From NCBI RefSeq assembly GCF_958979055.1, contig NC_084892.1, positions 25,136,001 through 25,200,000 of the forward strand: DNA of 64,000 nt, written 5' to 3'. The stretch is from Alnus glutinosa (lineage: Eukaryota; Streptophyta; Magnoliopsida; Fagales; Betulaceae). This document shows, in pieces, positions 11,501 to 21,545 of the stretch. The position numbers and the translations under genes were made by a program. The number at the start of each line of letters is the position of its first letter. Position 1 is the first letter of the stretch. The notes under the pieces were generated by a model, which was given only the letters and a program-made list of their open reading frames with translations, ran no database searches and was not told the origin of the DNA.

Positions 11501-12075
11501 ACTTCTGCTTCCAAATCTTCTTCTACTACGTGTGATGGTTCTCCTACAAACTCTTGATCTACTCCTACATCTTCTCCTTCGACAGAAGCTCCTGCCTCTC
11601 CATACCCCGTATCAGCATTTACTTCTAAGGCGTCCGAGTCATCACTTAGAACCTCATTCCAAAATGGATCTCTCCTATATACAGTATTTCTCTCATATTC
11701 TTCTTCATATTCCTCATCAACACTTTCCTCTCCTCCAGGTAAATCTACAGGTACATCATACAAAATAAACCCAACCACATATAACTCTACTACTCCATGA
11801 CCAATGTGGTGCCCCACCATTTCAATGACATCATGGTCAGAAGACAGAAGCCGTAGCCCTTCATCTAGACTCTTGTTAGGTATTCTGTAATAAATTAGAT
11901 CACCGGGACTATACCCATAGCACTTAACTACAGTCTCCACCTCAAAAAAAGACAGCTCATCTTTGTCATACAGGTCAGGGTAATTTGTTACATCCCCACC
12001 AACATAGGCTACCCCATTTTCCCTATTAAACCGACCTCCGTGGTGCACCTCAAACATAAGACATTCATTAAACAT
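8545..12075 (-). pseudogene. MURA-type MULE transposase, nearly intact, one frameshift
   Basis: Exons on minus: 12075-10477, 10384-9390, 9300 to a TGA at 8781-8779; both introns are GT-AG and phase 0. Residues 1-100 are the plant MuDR PB1-like N-terminus, 120-240 an acidic linker, 255-400 the MuDR DNA-binding region with CKEKNCKYRVYG and KHTC. The MULE catalytic domain starts with GLDACF (first D) and ISDRQK (second D); exon 2 gives LAECFNSW (E), a SWIM finger (TCGCRKW...GIPCAH) and a CCHC knuckle (CRMCKKYGHNTRTC). Exon 3 encodes a low-complexity Gly/Gln/Arg/Ser tail. One base is missing near 10143-10146, between the second D and the E, shifting the frame; exon 2 is 995 nt where 996 would keep frame. 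After the TGA at 8779 the same frame stays open for 77 more codons to a TGA at 8545, so 8779 may be a nonsense mutation or the true end. Transcription from the right TIR is likely. Confidence 0.9.
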
Positions 12076-12593
12076 TATGTGTCCTACAAATTGACAAAAA
12101 AAAAACTAAAAATGAACAAGTTTGAAAATTCAATGAGCAGACAAAAAGAAACGAATAAGACACTACAATATTGCAGTCACTAGATAAAGTCATTGGGACC
12201 ACTTCATCACAGACAAAAACAAACCAGCACATTGCACAGTCATCAAAAAGACCCACGGGACCACAAGAGTAAACAAAATTCAGAGCAGCACATTGCACAG
12301 TCTTACCGACCCAGCACCAATCACAACACACCCCAAACAAGATACTCACAACATGAGGGACCACAAAACGTAAAAAATATACCTTTTTCACTAACATAAA
12401 AATACAACCAGATGTTGACAGTAGCGCTAAACATGGTACCCAAACAAAATCAACCAGATGTGAAAACCCCCTCAACTACAAACATGATGTTATTAACATA
12501 CAAAAATCACATAACTGAACCGGATTTCACTAACCCATTAACAAAATAGTAAACTTTGACAGATTACGGTTACATAAATAAACTAAAATATAA

Positions 12594-12612
12594 GTTAGGG
12601 TTTAGGGTTACC
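12594..12612 (-). promoter_or_regulatory. telo-box-like element upstream of the MULE transposase
   Basis: On the minus strand this reads GGTAACCCTAAACCCTAAC, containing the plant telo-box AAACCCTAA. Telo-boxes in plant promoters are associated with expression in dividing cells. It lies about 520 bp upstream of the transposase ATG and 185 bp inside the right TIR. Function is inferred only. Confidence 0.4.
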
Positions 12613-12796
12613 TTTCTCAACCCTTTGTGTATTTCACTTCTGTATACAGCCGAAAGCCGAATCGATTTAGAACGAAATGCACCAGATTAGGGTTCTGAGT
12701 CGCAAGAAGGAAGTGGGTGATTTGTGTTCGAGGGAGTAGTTGCTTCGAGTTGTGAAATTTTTTCGGCCGATTATTCTCAAGTTTAAAAAATCTGAA

Positions 12797-13011
12797 CGTT
12801 TAGATGAGGGGCAAAAGTGGTAGTTCGAGGCTAAAATATCACGTGAAACGCACGTGTTTTGGCCTCCGTCATTGATTTAGAACGGAGGGTGACGGAATAC
12901 CCTACATTGAACGGTTTTGATAACTTCATACACTCGATTGAACGTTTTGCTACATTGGTACCCTTAAGTGAAAAAGCGGTATAGTTGGGTACCCTTTTGT
13001 GAAGTTATCCC
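12797..13011 (-). repeat. right terminal inverted repeat of the MULE
   Basis: 215 bp, inverted copy of 6423-6637 with one visible mismatch. By orientation it would supply the transposase promoter. Confidence 0.95.
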
Positions 13012-13113
13012 TATTATTTTTAATTGAAAAAGTTAAAAGATAACATCATTCTCAAGCTAAATATGAAATTGAAAATTACAAGATACCCGAACTCCTTTTA
13101 TGCATTAAGAAAA

Positions 13114-13293
13114 GAGTAATTCTATATATCACATTTATGTTCTCCTTGTGTCCTTTAAAATTGATGTGACTTTTAAAATTATCATTGAATCAAATCTAAT
13201 AGTGATTTATTATAAATTCAATGATGATTTTAAGAGTCACATCAATTTTGAGAAGATATAAAGGGAACATGAGGGTGACATGTAATATTACTC
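13114..13293. mobile_element. Mutator-type MITE, family A copy 2
   Basis: 180 bp, starts GAGTAATTCTA and ends TAATATTACTC, with inner arms ATGTGACTTTTAAAATTATC and GATTTTAAGAGTCACAT paired. Flanks ttaagaaaa (13105-13113) and ttaaaaaaa (13294-13302) match at 8 of 9. It sits about 100 bp outside the right end of the large MULE, but its ends are not those of that MULE. Confidence 0.75.
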
Positions 13294-13302
13294 TTAAAAA
13301 AA

Positions 13303-13346
13303 ATGGATTTTTATTTTACAAACTTAAACGCAAGCAGCCATCATGA

Positions 13347-13385
<39 letters not shown>

Positions 13386-14602
13386 AAAAAAAAATTGACG
13401 ACGGAAAAAGGACAACAAATGTTAAAAAAATATAAAATATTATATCATCAACTCCAATTATATATATATCTCTCCTCTTTTGATCTAGGGAAGGGTTATC
13501 TCTTATTTTATACATGAGTTCAGCTCAATCACGAGATAAAAATAGGGCTAAATAGTACTCCATGATAAATGATAGATAGGGGACATTTGACCGTCCTGTC
13601 CAGCTTTTAATATTAAAAAAATATTTTTAAAAAGAAAAAAATGAAAAAAATCATTAAGGACAAATAAAAAAAATGCATAATATATTTTTTTAATATTAAA
13701 AGCTAGACGCTGTCCCCTGTCTATCATTTCTCGTACTCCGTATCGTAAGTTGTATCTTCCTGGTATTACAAATATGCCTTAGAGTTTATTACAGTAAATT
13801 TAGAATTGTCTTATACATTATATATACATGTGAGGATGCTCAAATTAATAAGTAAATTAATGTGATGTCTTTAAAAATATAATTAAATTTTTACAATCGC
13901 ATAAATCTCAACACAGTTATATACACATGAATGAAATTTACCTGAAATTAATGCTGAAATGGATAACGGAAATAAATTGTTAAGAGATTTATTGCATTAT
14001 AAACCAAGGTTCTCTAAAGTCCGGCCAGCCACACTACTTGCGCCACCACCTAGGCCCCCAACACCCAATAGCCACCCATCCTCGCAAAGCCACCAACACC
14101 GGCCACTGTAAATAAAAATTTTACGAAATAGATCGATGCTTCACTATTATTTCCCTTCTTAACAACCCAAGCACATCTAACAACCCCAAGCACATCTCTT
14201 GGGCAGAAAGGATAATTATAGGGTTAAGAAAAGAAAAGCTGAAAGATGAAAAAGAAGAGAGAAGTAGGAGGAGTCAAGTCGTCTATGAGTTGTTAATTAG
14301 ACTAATTATGAGGTATATATGTGAATCACGAATGTGATGTGTTTTCAAACCACGTACGTGACGTATTGAATAGAAAGAAAGGGAGCGAGGTGAAAGAACG
14401 GGGTAACATGCACATTCGTCAATCCTTTCAAATGGACTCCCCGAGAGACTTCACAGTCACAGACACCTTCTATTCTGAGCTATGCCCTGGGCCTGGCCAC
14501 CTACAATTCCTTCTACATATGCATACACATACCAAGGCTGGTTCATAGGTTAAGCAAATTAGCTAGGCAAGGCTTCCAATTAAATAAGGTCTCAAATAGT
14601 GA
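13303..14602. other. gene-free spacer
   Basis: No gene recognised. A run of 35 A lies at 13348-13382. A copy of the sequence 'TTTTTAATATTAAAAGCT' occurs inverted at about 13602-13620 and 13686-13703, suggesting another small inverted-repeat element. The frame at 14321-14548 has no recognisable features. Confidence 0.45.
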
Positions 14603-14611
14603 TAGTATAAT

Positions 14612-15480
14612 GGAAAAAATACAATTTAACCTCCTAAACATTCATTTGTTTTTCGGATGGCCTCCCAAACTACTAAGGCTAGCATTCTGGCACCCCAAAC
14701 TACTAAAACCTTTGAAAAAGACTTATTTTGGCAAAATATCTCCATAATACCCATGCCATGTGTCATTTTTCAATTAAAAAAAAATAAAAAAGTTCAAAAA
14801 CAATCAAAATAAATAACAAATAAATAACAAATAAACTAAAAAAAATTAAAAACTAAAAAAAACCTCGATCGGTTTCTGACGGAAAAATCAACGGCCGTAA
14901 GCTTGTTCGTTGATGTTCATATCCACTTTCCTCTCTGTGATTTTTTAGCATTCAAAACATTGGCCAATAGCTACCTGTAGCTCTAGGATCACAAGCTTTT
15001 CTCTCAGGTTGAGGATATTTTTCAGAGCGGGACAAACTTCAGCTCGGCCGAGATCAGCAAGCTGATGATTGCAAATCAGAACTCGCATAGCCGAGCTATA
15101 AAATCGGCCATCACGGCGTTGCAAATGAACGATGACCGGAGGAGTTTCAGGAAAATCGAATCACGGTTGAGAAATAACTTTTTTTGATAAGTAAATCACG
15201 GTTGAGAAATAACGCCACCCCAAACACCCATATTTTTTTAAAAAAATAAGAAATAAGAAATAAAATTTTAGTTTATTTATTTTTTTGAACTTTTTTATTA
15301 TTTATTATTTTTTTAATTGAAAAATGACACGTGACAAGGGTATTATGGGGATATTTCGCCAAAAAAAATGCATTTTTCAAATGTTTTAGTAGTTTGAGGA
15401 GCCAGAGTGCAAGCCTTGGTAGTTTAGGGGATCATCCGGAGAAATTGTGATAATTTTAGGGGCTAAATTGTATTTTTGCC
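14612..15480. mobile_element. Pack-MULE carrying an AAA-ATPase gene fragment
   Basis: 869 bp, left end GGAAAAAATACAATTTAACC, right end GGGGCTAAATTGTATTTTTGCC, inverted for roughly 200-250 bp. It is bounded by a perfect 9-bp target duplication TAGTATAAT at 14603-14611 and 15481-15489. The TIRs differ from those of the 6.6-kb MULE. The core (about 14880-15215) is not part of the inverted repeat and encodes a piece of a host ATPase, the defining property of a Pack-MULE. Within the core a 20-bp stretch (aatcacggttgagaaataac) is duplicated at about 15160 and 15193. Confidence 0.85.
14909..15172 (+). pseudogene. captured fragment of a BCS1-like AAA-ATPase
   Basis: Translation from 14909 gives VDVHIHFPLCDF, then LAFKTLANSYL, two stop codons (near 14978 and 14984), then DHKLFSQVEDIFQSG and SSAEISKLMIANQNSHSRA. 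These blocks correspond in order to the region after the AAA core in plant BCS1-like mitochondrial or ER AAA-ATPases (At2g46620-like group: VDVHIH, AFKTLA, DHKLF, AEI-ELMIAN). About 88 codons, one frame, two in-frame stops, no start. It is a decayed capture inside the Pack-MULE. Assignment rests on remembered family motifs. Confidence 0.72.
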
Positions 15481-15489
15481 TAGTATAAT

Positions 15490-16394
15490 TAAATTTCCTT
15501 TCATAAAAAAATTAAAACCCCAATTATAGTAAAAAATAATATTATGACAAAAAAGTTAGTTAGTACTCTTTAATTGAAGTGTTAATTACTGTAAAAAATA
15601 AATACAAAGAATTGAATTCCAAGATATTAAGGAGGAAAAGAAAGAAAAATGAAATGTTACATTAATTGTACCCCTAAAACAGTTACTAAACTCATAATTT
15701 TACATGAACTTAAAACTAAGATTAAATTGTCCATTAAAATAATTTTTAGAATTCTACATAAAAATAATTATACGTAGTTCAACACAAAATATGACATCTA
15801 CTGAAATTAAATATCTCCTAACAAAGATGAATTTTGCAAGTCGTTTTGAAAAAATTAAATATTTAAATATATAAAAGGTTCCACCTAAAAACATTTCGTC
15901 TTATGCCTCAAAATCTATTGAGTCGGCCTGCTACATACTACTCCTTTATACTATTCGTTTTGTTGTTGGGTTTTGGTTCCCGAAGCTATTGCGGGTTCAG
16001 GTCATAGCTTGGGTTCAACGTCCTCCACCAGTATTTACTACTCTTTTCTACTATAGCCGCTCACTTTCTTTGGTGGAAACGACACCTATCTCCTCACCCC
16101 TTTGGGACAGTACAACCCTTTTAAGCTCGTCCCCGAGTTCTTTGTTCTTTTTTATTTTTTGGGGAATTTTTAGTGGGTTTTTGAAGATTTGGAGAACCAG
16201 GTTCTGACAAAGAACTTCCAAACTGCGGCAAACTCTCACACGTAGGTTGGTGTGTCTCAGTCCTTTGCTCCTTCTGTTAAGAAAGTGGGGACGGAAGAGG
16301 AGATGATATATTAGAATAATTCAAAATAGGCCCAATGTTAAAAGTGAGGGAAACTACGGAGAATAATTTAAAAAAAAGACATGCGAAGGCTACG
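15490..16394. other. gene-free spacer
   Basis: AT-rich with no gene recognised. Open frames at 15989-16207 (plus) and 16051-16239 (minus) overlap each other and have no domain signature. Confidence 0.45.
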
Positions 16395-16550
16395 TGATGG
16401 GTTGATCGTTGATTTAACGAGATTGACCGACAGAATGAGAGTTTTGGTAAGTAAATGGTAGTTCGATGCAGTTGGGTGGTAAGAGTGTCAGTTCATTGGG
16501 GTATATTGACGGAGGCCGGTAATTGATGGGAGAAAAATATAATTACTGAA
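16395..16550. mobile_element. solo terminal repeat relic of the AGGGTAATTAC MULE family
   Basis: The stretch with GACCGACAGAATGAG ... TCAGTTCATTGGGG ... GGCCGGTAATTGATGGGAGA ... ATAATTAC parallels the right terminal repeats of the elements ending at 33308 and 57050. No matching left arm is seen. Confidence 0.5.
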
Positions 16551-16946
16551 AAATAAAAAATAAGAGAGAAATAAGAAGAAAATTCGTATTCATGTATTAC
16601 TAGACAAATATCAAAAGACTTTTTTTTTTTTTTTTTTTTATCGAAATAGAGTTAATTACACTAGTTCTCAGAGGATATTTTCCCCTGGCCTTCAATATAT
16701 TCTCAAATGCCTGGAAGAGAACTAAAATTGGTACAGACAGCTCCCATTATCACTCCTAGTTGTTGGATCAAAGATTGCTGCAGATGGATCGGTGCAGCCT
16801 TCGGGAACAGGAAGATTAACCCGTTGGGACTCTTTCCCTGCATCCAAACAATTATTAACAGCTTAAATAATCTCTTGTCAAATCTATATAATCCCAAAGC
16901 CAGTCGATGGAAACTCCCATCAAGACCTTTAGGATCAAGAATCTAA

Positions 16947-17655
16947 TTAACCATAGAAATTTCCAGTTTTAATGGCGTCTTCATTTGCATCTCCAAGAGC
17001 TGCCTCACTCAAGTACTTATCAGCCAATTGGACTCTCTTCACATTCTCCTGCTCTTGGACAAGCATGGTTCCATACCCAAGCAGCTGCTCGAGAGTCATT
17101 TCTGGTTCCTCAAAGATTGGAGGTCCCTCCTTTGAGTTCACAAGCCTTTTCCCAACATTTTCTACCCCGACACTCGATATCCATCTCCTCACTTCATCGT
17201 CATAGACTCTTGCCCTCAGGGCACCAAAGAAGTCTGCACACAAACACAATGAGATCACTAATCACTTCACCTACTTCAAAAATGTTATACAATTGAGATG
17301 ATGCGACAGTGAAATAGTCTACTAAATAACATTAGTCAAATAGATTTGAAAGTTCTTTTTTTTCTTTTTTCTTTTTCTTTTTTTAAGTATTTAAACAACA
17401 CTTCTAACCGGTCCTTAAATCCTTTTCGATACCGACTATATTGCAGGGTTCAAAACCAAAAAATTAAATTTAATAAGTTGTTGCTTGCTCAATATTATGT
17501 CACCCTTTTCATTAAAACCTTCACCTAAAAGTATTTTAACAATGCATATGTTCCTTTTCTACCCATGTCAGCATTTCACATGATGAAGGCTATTATGTCT
17601 TGTCTTTAGTCATCCATGATAAACTAGTTGTTGCCCCCATGGTTTTATATATAAT

Positions 17656-17689
<34 letters not shown>

Positions 17690-19746
17690 TACCAATGGAC
17701 TGTCCAGGAAAGGCGTCGACAAGCTTCACTACGTCCTTCTTGGGTATACCGTCTGTCCTGAAGATACCCGAGCAGACACCAATGCAGTCTTCCCGAGAAG
17801 GTGCCCAATAAAACTTTTCCATACGACCATCACGGATGAGAGGGGCATACAATGTAGAGAAGTCATTGCCGGTGACTATGACGGGAACCCGGGGATTCTC
17901 CTCCTTATTGTACATGCCGGGAAGCTGGACACTGGTTGGGTTATCAGCAATGTTCATGAGGGTGGCATTCACCATTTGATTGTTCACCGTGTACTGGGTA
18001 GTTCCGCCGAGCCTACCGGCTCCGGCATCCAGGTCATTAATGAATAGGCAGCACATTTTTCCCTTCCTGATGATGTCGGCTGCTTCACGATACCTTTGCC
18101 TAATCAGCTTTGCAGGCTCTCCGGCATTCCCACTTTCTAATTCTCCGGCACTCATCATGATGGGGCTGAAAATTCCCAAGAAATTCCATAACATTTTCAC
18201 AATTCCTATGTGGAAGACTTGCATATATAATTACAACAAAAGAATAAGCGGCTTAAAAAGAAATTGACTCACTTGATTCCCATTTTTGCAAAGACAAGCT
18301 CACATTGGAATGATTTTCCTTGACCTTTGCCTCCCCAGATGCCCAAGATGAGAGGAACCTGTCACAATTTATTCACCAATCATCCTAATCTCTGAAAAAC
18401 TATCATAAATCTAGCAACAACTACAACTTGTAAACTTCAGAATATATAGTCCACTACGAACCTTAATGTTTGGCAAGCTCAAGAAGTTCTTGGTGATGTG
18501 AACAACAACCTTGTCCATGAACGCGGGAGCAATGTAAAATCCATCCATGTTGTTATCAACGTTGAATCTGGAGAAGAATTCAATGCGATCTTATGATCAA
18601 AATCTAAGTCCAGCCAAATCAGAGAATCAAAAGACAGAGACCCATCTGATTTGTCCTCAAGAAAAAAAAAACTCAGATTCTGGCAATAACCGAAATCAAT
18701 CTCCAACATGTATGGTATTCAAGGTTTTAGTTACTAAGGTTAAAACCGAAGCCCCAATCCAAAGGTGTGGCTCGAGTGGTAAGTCACCTAATTTTGCCTC
18801 GTGAAGCATTAGATATAAATTTCGATTTCTTTTAGTGCAAGCAATTTTTTAGAACCACGCTAGTAGGCAAAAGCCAGAACTGTATCTGACTTGTATGGAG
18901 GAGGCTCTTTGTATAGTGTCTCGGGATCTAGTCGGGGCAAAGCCAGGATACTCCGGTTATTAAAAAAAAAAACCGAAGACCCATATGATCAATGGCAAAA
19001 AAAAACTGATTCTGAATTACAGAAATCAAAACACGAATTACTTACTGTCGAAGGCCAGCACTGGAGTAATCGTAGGAGCTCATGACAGCATAGTGAGTCC
19101 CGGAACCCATAGGAGCTTGGAAGAGAGTGTCCACCATTCCCTTTCCTCTTGTAATGTCCTGCTGATCGTCGGAAATGTCGAAGGCTAGTCCTCCCCATCT
19201 GTCCTTGGAGCTCTGCTTCTCCTCATCGAACTCCGCAACAGGCTTGAAATTCCCAGAGGATATACTCCTCTGGTGGGTGATCTTGGAAATGGAGCTCACC
19301 CTCTTCAAGCTGTTGCCCAAAAATGCCGAGCTTGGAAGCAAATCTCTGGCCCCAGAACCATTCAATTTCAACTGCAAAAAACATGCTCCTTTCTTTACAC
19401 CCAATAAAGCACAAGTTTCAATTGAAATCACTGATTCCATTAACTAATTTTGACAAACCCAGGTGCAAAATCACCTATAGGCTATAAAGGACCAAAATTA
19501 AATCTTTTTAAATGAGAATGAATTGAGAACAGAGGTAAAAACTCAAAAATCTAAAGCAACATGCAGAAATGCATACGAAACTGGCTGAATTCTTCGATGA
19601 AAACAATGGAAGAGAGCAAATTCAAGAATGTATGCGATGAAAACAAAGTGAAAAGGAAATCGAGTAGTATGGGTATAAAAAGGGCGGGAAAAACATAGTA
19701 CCGATGCTCTGTTAACAGGCCCTACAGTTGGAACAGAGGCAGCCAT
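16947..19746 (-). CDS. RCA: Rubisco activase, chloroplast precursor, short (beta) form
   Basis: Six exons on minus with GT-AG introns: 19746-19702, 19371-19046, 18567-18462, 18358-18273, 18165-17693, 17233-16947; they sum to 1323 nt, 440 residues plus stop, with all phases consistent. It encodes the AAA+ stromal motor that remodels inhibited Rubisco using ATP. Residues 1 to about 58 are a chloroplast transit peptide ([15 protein letters not shown] start). The block [20 protein letters not shown] precedes the AAA+ core; Walker A GGKGQGKS is at 168-175, Walker [10 protein letters not shown] at 226-234, and [12 protein letters not shown] (arginine fingers) follows. The protein stops after GNFYG, so the redox-regulated C-terminal extension of the alpha form is absent. 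Residue 315 is Cys in REDCIGVC, where the family normally has Arg. Intron 2 holds a SINE. Otherwise intact. Confidence 0.95.
18756..18968 (+). mobile_element. tRNA-derived SINE in intron 2 of RCA
   Basis: Begins with a pol III A-box-like GTGGCTCGAGTGG, has a weaker B-box-like TTTCGATTTC about 55 bp later, and ends in an A-tail. Flanking 14-bp direct repeats aaaaccgaagcccc (18742-18755) and aaaaccgaagaccc (18969-18982) differ at one base and are the target duplication. It is inserted antisense to RCA. Confidence 0.7.
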
Positions 19747-20389
19747 TGATTGCAGAAGGCCCCAACGGACAACGGTTGTGATCAAGTGGGACTCTTAAGA
19801 GGTAGAAGACGAAGTACGTGGGACTGAAACTGTTTTGCAGTGTTGTCTTCGAGGGGAAGAGAGAGAGGAGGAGGGTGAGCTTTTTTGAAGTGTGGAGAAA
19901 CTGAAAATGAAATAGAAATCCTGTGGATTGGCTTACGAATTTCCTAACGGCCAAACAAATGGTATTGGCTGTATTGCGTGGCTCTTGGGTGAGTTGGACG
20001 TTGGTTTTCTGGTGTGGGCTTGACTTTGTAGTTTGGTTACAAACATAATGGAGCTTCTCCGGATTGGAATTGGGATTGGGGCAATTCTTTGGATAGGTGG
20101 TCAGACACGTTTAATTTTTAATTTTTAATTTTTTTATTTTATTTTTATCTCTTAAGCTTTATTTGGTTTGCGGAATGATTTTTCTATTGAGAGATAAAAT
20201 AGTACTATTATTAGGAGTAAAAAAGAGTAGAATGGAATGGTTATTCATATAATTTAATTGGAATCTAATCAAAATTATTAAAAAAAAAAACCCACATTAT
20301 TATTATTTTTTTTTTTAAAAAGGGTTAAAAAAAACTCAAATTATAAATTATAAATAAATAAAAATTGAAAACTAGGGCCACCCGCAACT
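19747..20389. other. RCA upstream region
   Basis: Non-coding sequence upstream of the minus-strand RCA start. I see no clear TATA box; an ACGTGG core (19816-19822) and a CCAAT motif on the minus strand (near 19930) are present but weak evidence. The distal part becomes AT-rich low complexity. Confidence 0.35.
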
Positions 20390-20853
20390 AGGGCTGATCA
20401 AATACCCGGGGACCTGCCCCAGCTCGCATGCCCCGCCCCTAAAATCCCGGGTTTTAGTTATTTGTTTTGCTAGTACGGGTCCAAAAATGATATACCCATG
20501 CGGAGCGAGGAGGGTTGAGGTTTTTAAAAACCCCGGGGACCCGCCTCGCCCCACACCGCACAATTATGAAGAAAAAAAAAATACAAAAAACCCTAGTAGA
20601 CTAGCAGTGTCGTGCTGCACCCCTTCGCATCTTCTTCTTTTTCTTCAAGATCTCCTGCCGAATCCTGCGTGTTGCGTCTGCTCCAGGCCACGCCCACGCC
20701 CATGTGAAAGGTACGTTCTCTCGGTCTCTTCTTTTCTTCTTCTCTGCTTTTAATCCACTTATTTTTTTTCTTATTTTTATTCGTACTTATTTATTGTTTG
20801 GTTCCTGGGAAAATTTGTGAAAAAGAAAAAAAAAGAAAAAAAAAAAAAAAAGA

Positions 20854-20884
<31 letters not shown>

Positions 20885-21545
20885 TGGAAAAAGATTTGAA
20901 GCTTTAGAGGCCTATGAGTTAATGGCTTTGGTCGTGTGAAATTGCAGAAAAGTTGTGAGGCTGGGAATAGAGTAGGTTTTGACGGTGATATCACAGAAAT
21001 AGAAAGAGGCGCTTAGGGAAGTCTACAAGAAGAAGTACCTGCCTCTCGATCTTCATCCCAAGAAAACCCTGTTGTCTTTAGTATACGATGGTGGTAGATT
21101 AAAGTTTGTTGGATCAGATTTCACATTTAATGGTTTTGCATCATTTAAACTTTAAAGCATTTGTATGTACAGGGGAAAGAAGCGTGAAATCAGGGGAAGA
21201 AATAGTTGATGGCTTGTCTCTCTTTTGTACTTGTCTTCTTCCTCTTATTAGAAATCAGGGGAAGAAATACCCGCGGGATTTTTGGCCCCGCACCCTCCCC
21301 ACCCCCAACCGCCACGCACGGTTGCAGGGCGTTTTTGGGGTTGGGGGGTGCGGGGCCAAAAAAAGGCCATCCCCACCCCCCCCCCCCCCCTCCCCCGCCC
21401 CCGCCCCATGCTCAGCATTACCCGCAACCACCCCCCAATTACTCATCGGGGGTGGCATGTGCCACCATGAGGCGTTTCGGGGGTGGTCGCACCACCCCCG
21501 GCTCTATATGTGGCTAGTTGATCATCCTAATGAGTGATTGGCCAA
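20390..21545. mobile_element. GC-rich non-autonomous element relic, possibly hAT-like
   Basis: The left end TAGGGCTGATCAAATA (from about 20390) and the reverse complement of the right end (TAGGATGATCAACTAG, near 21530) are similar. Both ends carry GC-rich hairpin sequence, notably TTTTTGGCCCCGCACCCTCC and its inverted copy at 21280-21362. The centre holds a fragment of RPL35 and an A-rich run (20818-20883). I found no convincing target duplication, so the borders are approximate. Confidence 0.4.
20948..21068 (+). pseudogene. RPL35: 60S ribosomal protein L35 (uL29) exon fragment
   Basis: After a splice-acceptor-like TTGCAG, the frame reads VVRLGIE, stop, VLTVISQK, stop, KEALREVYKKK and YLPLDLHPKKT. 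This matches the middle of plant RPL35 (VVRLSIAQVLTVISQK ... YLPLDLRPKKT). Two TAG codons (20973-20975 and a second 8 codons later) and the lack of both ends make it a pseudogene. The retained acceptor suggests DNA-level capture rather than retroposition. Confidence 0.75.

Larger units (their letters stand above)
6423..13011. mobile_element. full-length Mutator-like transposable element (MULE), 6.6 kb
   Basis: The element begins GGGATAACTTCAC and ends GTGAAGTTATCCC. It is flanked by a perfect 9-bp target duplication TATTATTTT at 6414-6422 and 13012-13020. Terminal inverted repeats of 215 bp (6423-6637 and 12797-13011) show one mismatch that I can find (position near 6560, CpG to TpG), so insertion is recent. 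It carries two convergent genes: a GRF zinc-finger protein reading right from the left TIR and a MURA-type transposase reading left from the right TIR, with a tandem-repeat region between their 3' ends. This matches the MuDR plan of two TIR-driven convergent genes, with a different accessory gene. Confidence 0.95.

Noticed and set aside
12068..12475. 135-codon minus frame upstream of the transposase ATG
   Set aside because: Hydrophobic and Cys-rich without transposase motifs; the MuDR N-terminus starts cleanly at 12075, so this is taken as 5' leader.
12594..12612. TTTAGGG sequence considered as interstitial telomere
   Set aside because: Only one complete and one partial repeat unit; better described as a telo-box.
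21106..21537. 143-codon frame rich in Pro/Ala/Gly and its overlapping partners
   Set aside because: Compositional products of a GC-rich hairpin and C-tract; overlapping frames are open on both strands.
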